A DNA stretch of 24,555 nucleotides from Phoronis australis (lineage: Eukaryota; Phoronida; Phoronidae): assembly GCA_002633005.1 (NCBI GenBank), contig NMRA01001188.1:15141-39695 (forward strand), in the 5' to 3' direction. The position numbers were made by a program, and so were the translations under genes. The notes beneath the pieces were generated by a model that ran no database searches, was not told the origin of the DNA, and worked only from the letters and a program-made list of their open reading frames with translations. Within the stretch, counting starts at the first letter, position 1. Every line of letters begins with the position of its first letter. Positions 22,299-24,555 of the stretch are shown piece by piece.

Positions 22299-22634
22299 GC
22301 TGCCAAGCTGTCATCATCTCCCAAGAGAAGTCGCAAAAATTTAGGAATTGGCGCGTACCACGAGCGTACTGTTTTCAAAACTCCACAACTTTTCTTTGTA
22401 AGAAAAGGTGGAGGATTACGCAAGAAAATGACGTTTATTGGATTGTTTTCCACTTAAACGGCTGTAACGGGCAAGGTGAGTTTCTTTTGATTCCCAGATT
22501 TTGCATGCACCCCGTCTGGTCTATAGCTCTACATGTTGATACAAGTTTCATGGCGAGTTGACAAGCAGAACTACCCTGGCTGTGTGCAATTTCGGGGTCT
22601 ATGGGAGAAAAATACACAGCTGTATTCAGACAAT
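22299..22634 (+). repeat. Left arm of a large inverted repeat
   Basis: The arm begins TTGCTGCTGCCAAGCTGTCA, continues through GTCGCAAAAATTTAGGAA (22332), TACGCAAGAAAATGACGTTT (22417) and GTTGATACAAGTTTCA (22534), and ends near GCTGTATTCAGACAATA. Each block is matched in order on the minus strand of 23901-24232. Identity is patchy, roughly 70-80%, with small indels that shift frame between the copies. The short minus-strand ORFs here are not supported as genes. Confidence 0.8.
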
Positions 22635-22933
22635 ATTTGGCTGGCTGCATGGCTAGATTATTTCAAGCTCATCAGAAGAAAGCAAACAATAAGAGAGCTG
22701 TACTATGTAAACACTGGTTTTTGCTAAGGTCAAACTGATAATGACACAGCAGTATCCCACTGGCCCAACAGTCAATCCAAATACTCATTCCACTGCACTT
22801 ATCGGCTCATGTGTAACAAAATAAGTGGGTGTTCTACATGTCACTACTACAGACATTGACAGCAGTATTTAATCAAGGGATCACTTATGCACAAAATTTA
22901 TTTTTCAGCTCTGGTAAGCCTTTTTCCTTACAG

Positions 22934-23092
22934 GATTTCTTCAGGAGGTGTGATTTTTTCTCCACCGCATTATCAGAATTGGATTCACGTGCAAATCCAA
23001 TCAGTGACCGACTTTTGTTTGGCTCTTGCCAACATCAACGAGGTTTTACGCTCTCGGATCTTGATGGTATGCGAAGTGTCGAGCTCTGACAT
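22934..23092 (+). CDS. Candidate internal exon, unidentified
   Basis: A good acceptor (TTTTTCCTTACAG) and a consensus donor (CAT|GTAAGTTG) bound 159 nt that are open in two frames. One frame reads ISSGGVIFSPPHYQNWIHVQ, the other DFFRRCDFFSTALSELDSRA. I recognise neither and cannot choose between them; in the second frame GATG|GTATGC at 23070 is an alternative donor. It lies between the arms of the inverted repeat, on the strand opposite UBE2W. It could be chance. Confidence 0.25.
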
Positions 23093-23597
23093 GTAAGTTG
23101 AAAGCTCCACGAGTTAGAACTATTGATAAGGGGATAATTTATTTTACTCCATTACCAGGGAATATCAAAATAACAATTACGGAAATGAAAATCTGAACCC
23201 ACTCGACTTCCGTGTCTCGAACTCGACGATGGGAAAAACCAGATTCAGTCTTCATGCAATAATTTGAATACCAATTATGTAAATGCGTGTTCTGACACAC
23301 CAATTGATATGAGACACCCTATCTATGATATTACACTATGAGTTAAACGGCGTTGATCTAAAATGTCAAGTTTCGACTTCATACAGTAAACAAACCAGAC
23401 AGACCTTCGACGCCATGTTTATTTTAGAAGCACAGTTACGATTCACAATATTTAGTTTCGTATTTTTTGCTTTGAACTTGACGCGAAATCAATTCAATGC
23501 ATTTCTATATATTTTCGCATACATATTGCGTAGCTTTGGTATTTATAAATGTAAACATTATGTAGTTAATGATAGTTTAGGACATTAGTCGTACCCA

Positions 23598-23774
23598 ATG
23601 TCAAGGCCGTTAATTCAAGGTGAAGGTCAGAAGGTCGTTTGGTTCTGCATGTTTGCGAAAGAAGGAATGGATTTAGGCATAGGTGATTTAAACTTAAACT
23701 GCGGATTCGATGGCACTGAGAAGAATCACCCGTTAGCTGATTCGAACTGGAGTGCGAAATTCTGCAAGAAGGAC
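23598..23774 (+). CDS. Candidate first or internal exon, unidentified
   Basis: An ATG-initiated frame of 59 codons (MSRPLIQGEGQKVVWFCMFA, and later CGFDGTEKNHPLADSNW, ending FCKKD) ends exactly at a strong donor, GAC|GTAAGTG. Composition and codon use look more coding-like than the flanks. It is upstream of and divergent from UBE2W, and could share a promoter region with it. There is no domain match I can name. Beyond the donor the ORF continues 26 codons as intron readthrough. Confidence 0.3.
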
Positions 23775-23900
23775 GTAAGTGTTGTTTGCCAATGTCTTCT
23801 CACTTCTGTCGTGTCTTGTCTGACTCTTAGCCAGCCAGCTGTATTGTTGTGAATGTTGGTTTGTGTGGTCTCGTGTATTAAATTACAACAGTATGAAGAC

Positions 23901-24232
23901 TGTTGTCAAAATACAGCTAGGAACCACTGTGTGTATTTCTTCACCAAGAAATTACACACAACCAGGGTAGTTCTGTTCGTCACCGCACTGTGAAACTTGT
24001 ATCAACACGTAAAGCATGCACAATCTGGGAATCAACCCGACATTCACCTTGCCCGTTATAGCCGTTTAAGTGAAAAACAATAAACGTCATTTTCTTGCGT
24101 AGCTCTCCGCCTTTTCTAGCAATGAAAAGTACGTTGTCGTTTTGAAAACAGTCCGATTGTCTCACGTACATGCGCCATTTCCTAAATTTTTGCGACATCT
24201 CTCGGGAGATGATAATAGCTTGGCAGCAGCAA
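23901..24232 (-). repeat. Right arm of the large inverted repeat
   Basis: The reverse complement starts TTGCTGCTGCCAAGCTATTA at 24232 and tracks the left arm to about 23901. The ORF at 23980-24285 (minus) covers it and shares FHLNGxNGQG with one frame of the left arm. The indels between the copies make conserved coding unlikely. The arms face each other across about 1.27 kb. This may be a foldback-type element or a local inverted duplication. Confidence 0.8.
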
Positions 24233-24555
24233 ATATTAGGGAGGACAACGTTTTTAAAATTTTTTTTACAATACCCATGTGTCATACATTTTTGAAAAGC
24301 CCTTGGTGTGAGAAATGAAATGGTGCAAAAATCAGAAAAATTGGATGAGCGGTTGACGAGAAAATGGCCGTTGAAGTGCGACGTTTATGCGCAAAATATC
24401 TGCCTTTTTACATAATTTCGTAAAAAATAAAAGAATACACATGTGCTGCATATAAAAAGATTCGACTCATTGAGACAAACATGGTGGTGTGTATTATATA
24501 AAATTTGGATCGATTTCTACAGAGATATTGCTGTTTAAGTGTGTTGTTATAGCAT
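24233..24555. other. Unassigned right end
   Basis: AT-rich, outside the inverted-repeat arm; the similarity to the left flank stops at 24232. Nothing is recognised. Confidence 0.5.

Noticed and set aside
24150-24215. Possible UBE2W exon 1 in the right inverted-repeat arm (ATGTCGCAA or ATGGCGCAT before GTACGTGAG)
   Set aside because: ATGTCGCAA has no donor. The ATGGCGCAT|GTACGTGAG reading has no supporting homology and lies in repeated sequence.

Overview
This is an AT-rich, intron-bearing animal genomic window. It has no prokaryotic features: no ribosome binding sites, no operons, and no open frame longer than about 137 codons. The one gene I can identify with confidence is UBE2W, the ubiquitin-conjugating enzyme E2 W, on the minus strand. 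Five coding exons can be joined at canonical GT-AG junctions between 20457 and 8749. They give 146 residues that align without gaps to residues 6-151 of the 151-residue human protein as I remember it. Only the short first coding exon (about 5 codons) was not found. The protein clearly belongs to an animal, but I cannot name the species. The low-copy, decayed repeats and moderate intron sizes suggest an invertebrate (inference).

Layout. 1-6370: no recognisable gene. It holds a promoter-like patch (about 1738-1775), a diverged dispersed repeat (2158-2890), a G/C homopolymer-rich patch (2899-3075), a pair of direct repeats about 560 bp apart (3823-4527) and two microsatellites (5942-5973 and 6216-6266). 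6384-8762: the terminal UBE2W exon, with four codons, a stop and probably a 2.4 kb 3' UTR ending at AATAAA (6384-6389). 8763-20365: UBE2W introns and exons. The introns carry a five-copy 45-bp minisatellite overlapping an exon-intron junction (9136-9360), a tRNA-Ala-like relic, a repeat cluster (about 10230-11265), a 23-bp minisatellite, an integrase-like fossil (13401-13619), an unidentified frame broken by stops (14139-14546) and a long near-perfect hairpin (17827-18162). 20458-24555: upstream of the known UBE2W exons. Here an inverted repeat with arms of about 335 bp (22299-22634 and 23901-24232) surrounds 1.27 kb with two weak plus-strand exon candidates.

The most striking observation is that the UBE2W minisatellite unit contains the authentic 5' splice site of the penultimate intron. 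The transcript therefore has five identical GTAAGT donors in a row, 45 nt apart. Use of the first gives the conserved tail ending DDSV. Use of any later one, or retention of the intron, gives a tail ending GKLC. I see no defence system, CRISPR array, rRNA gene or intact transposase.
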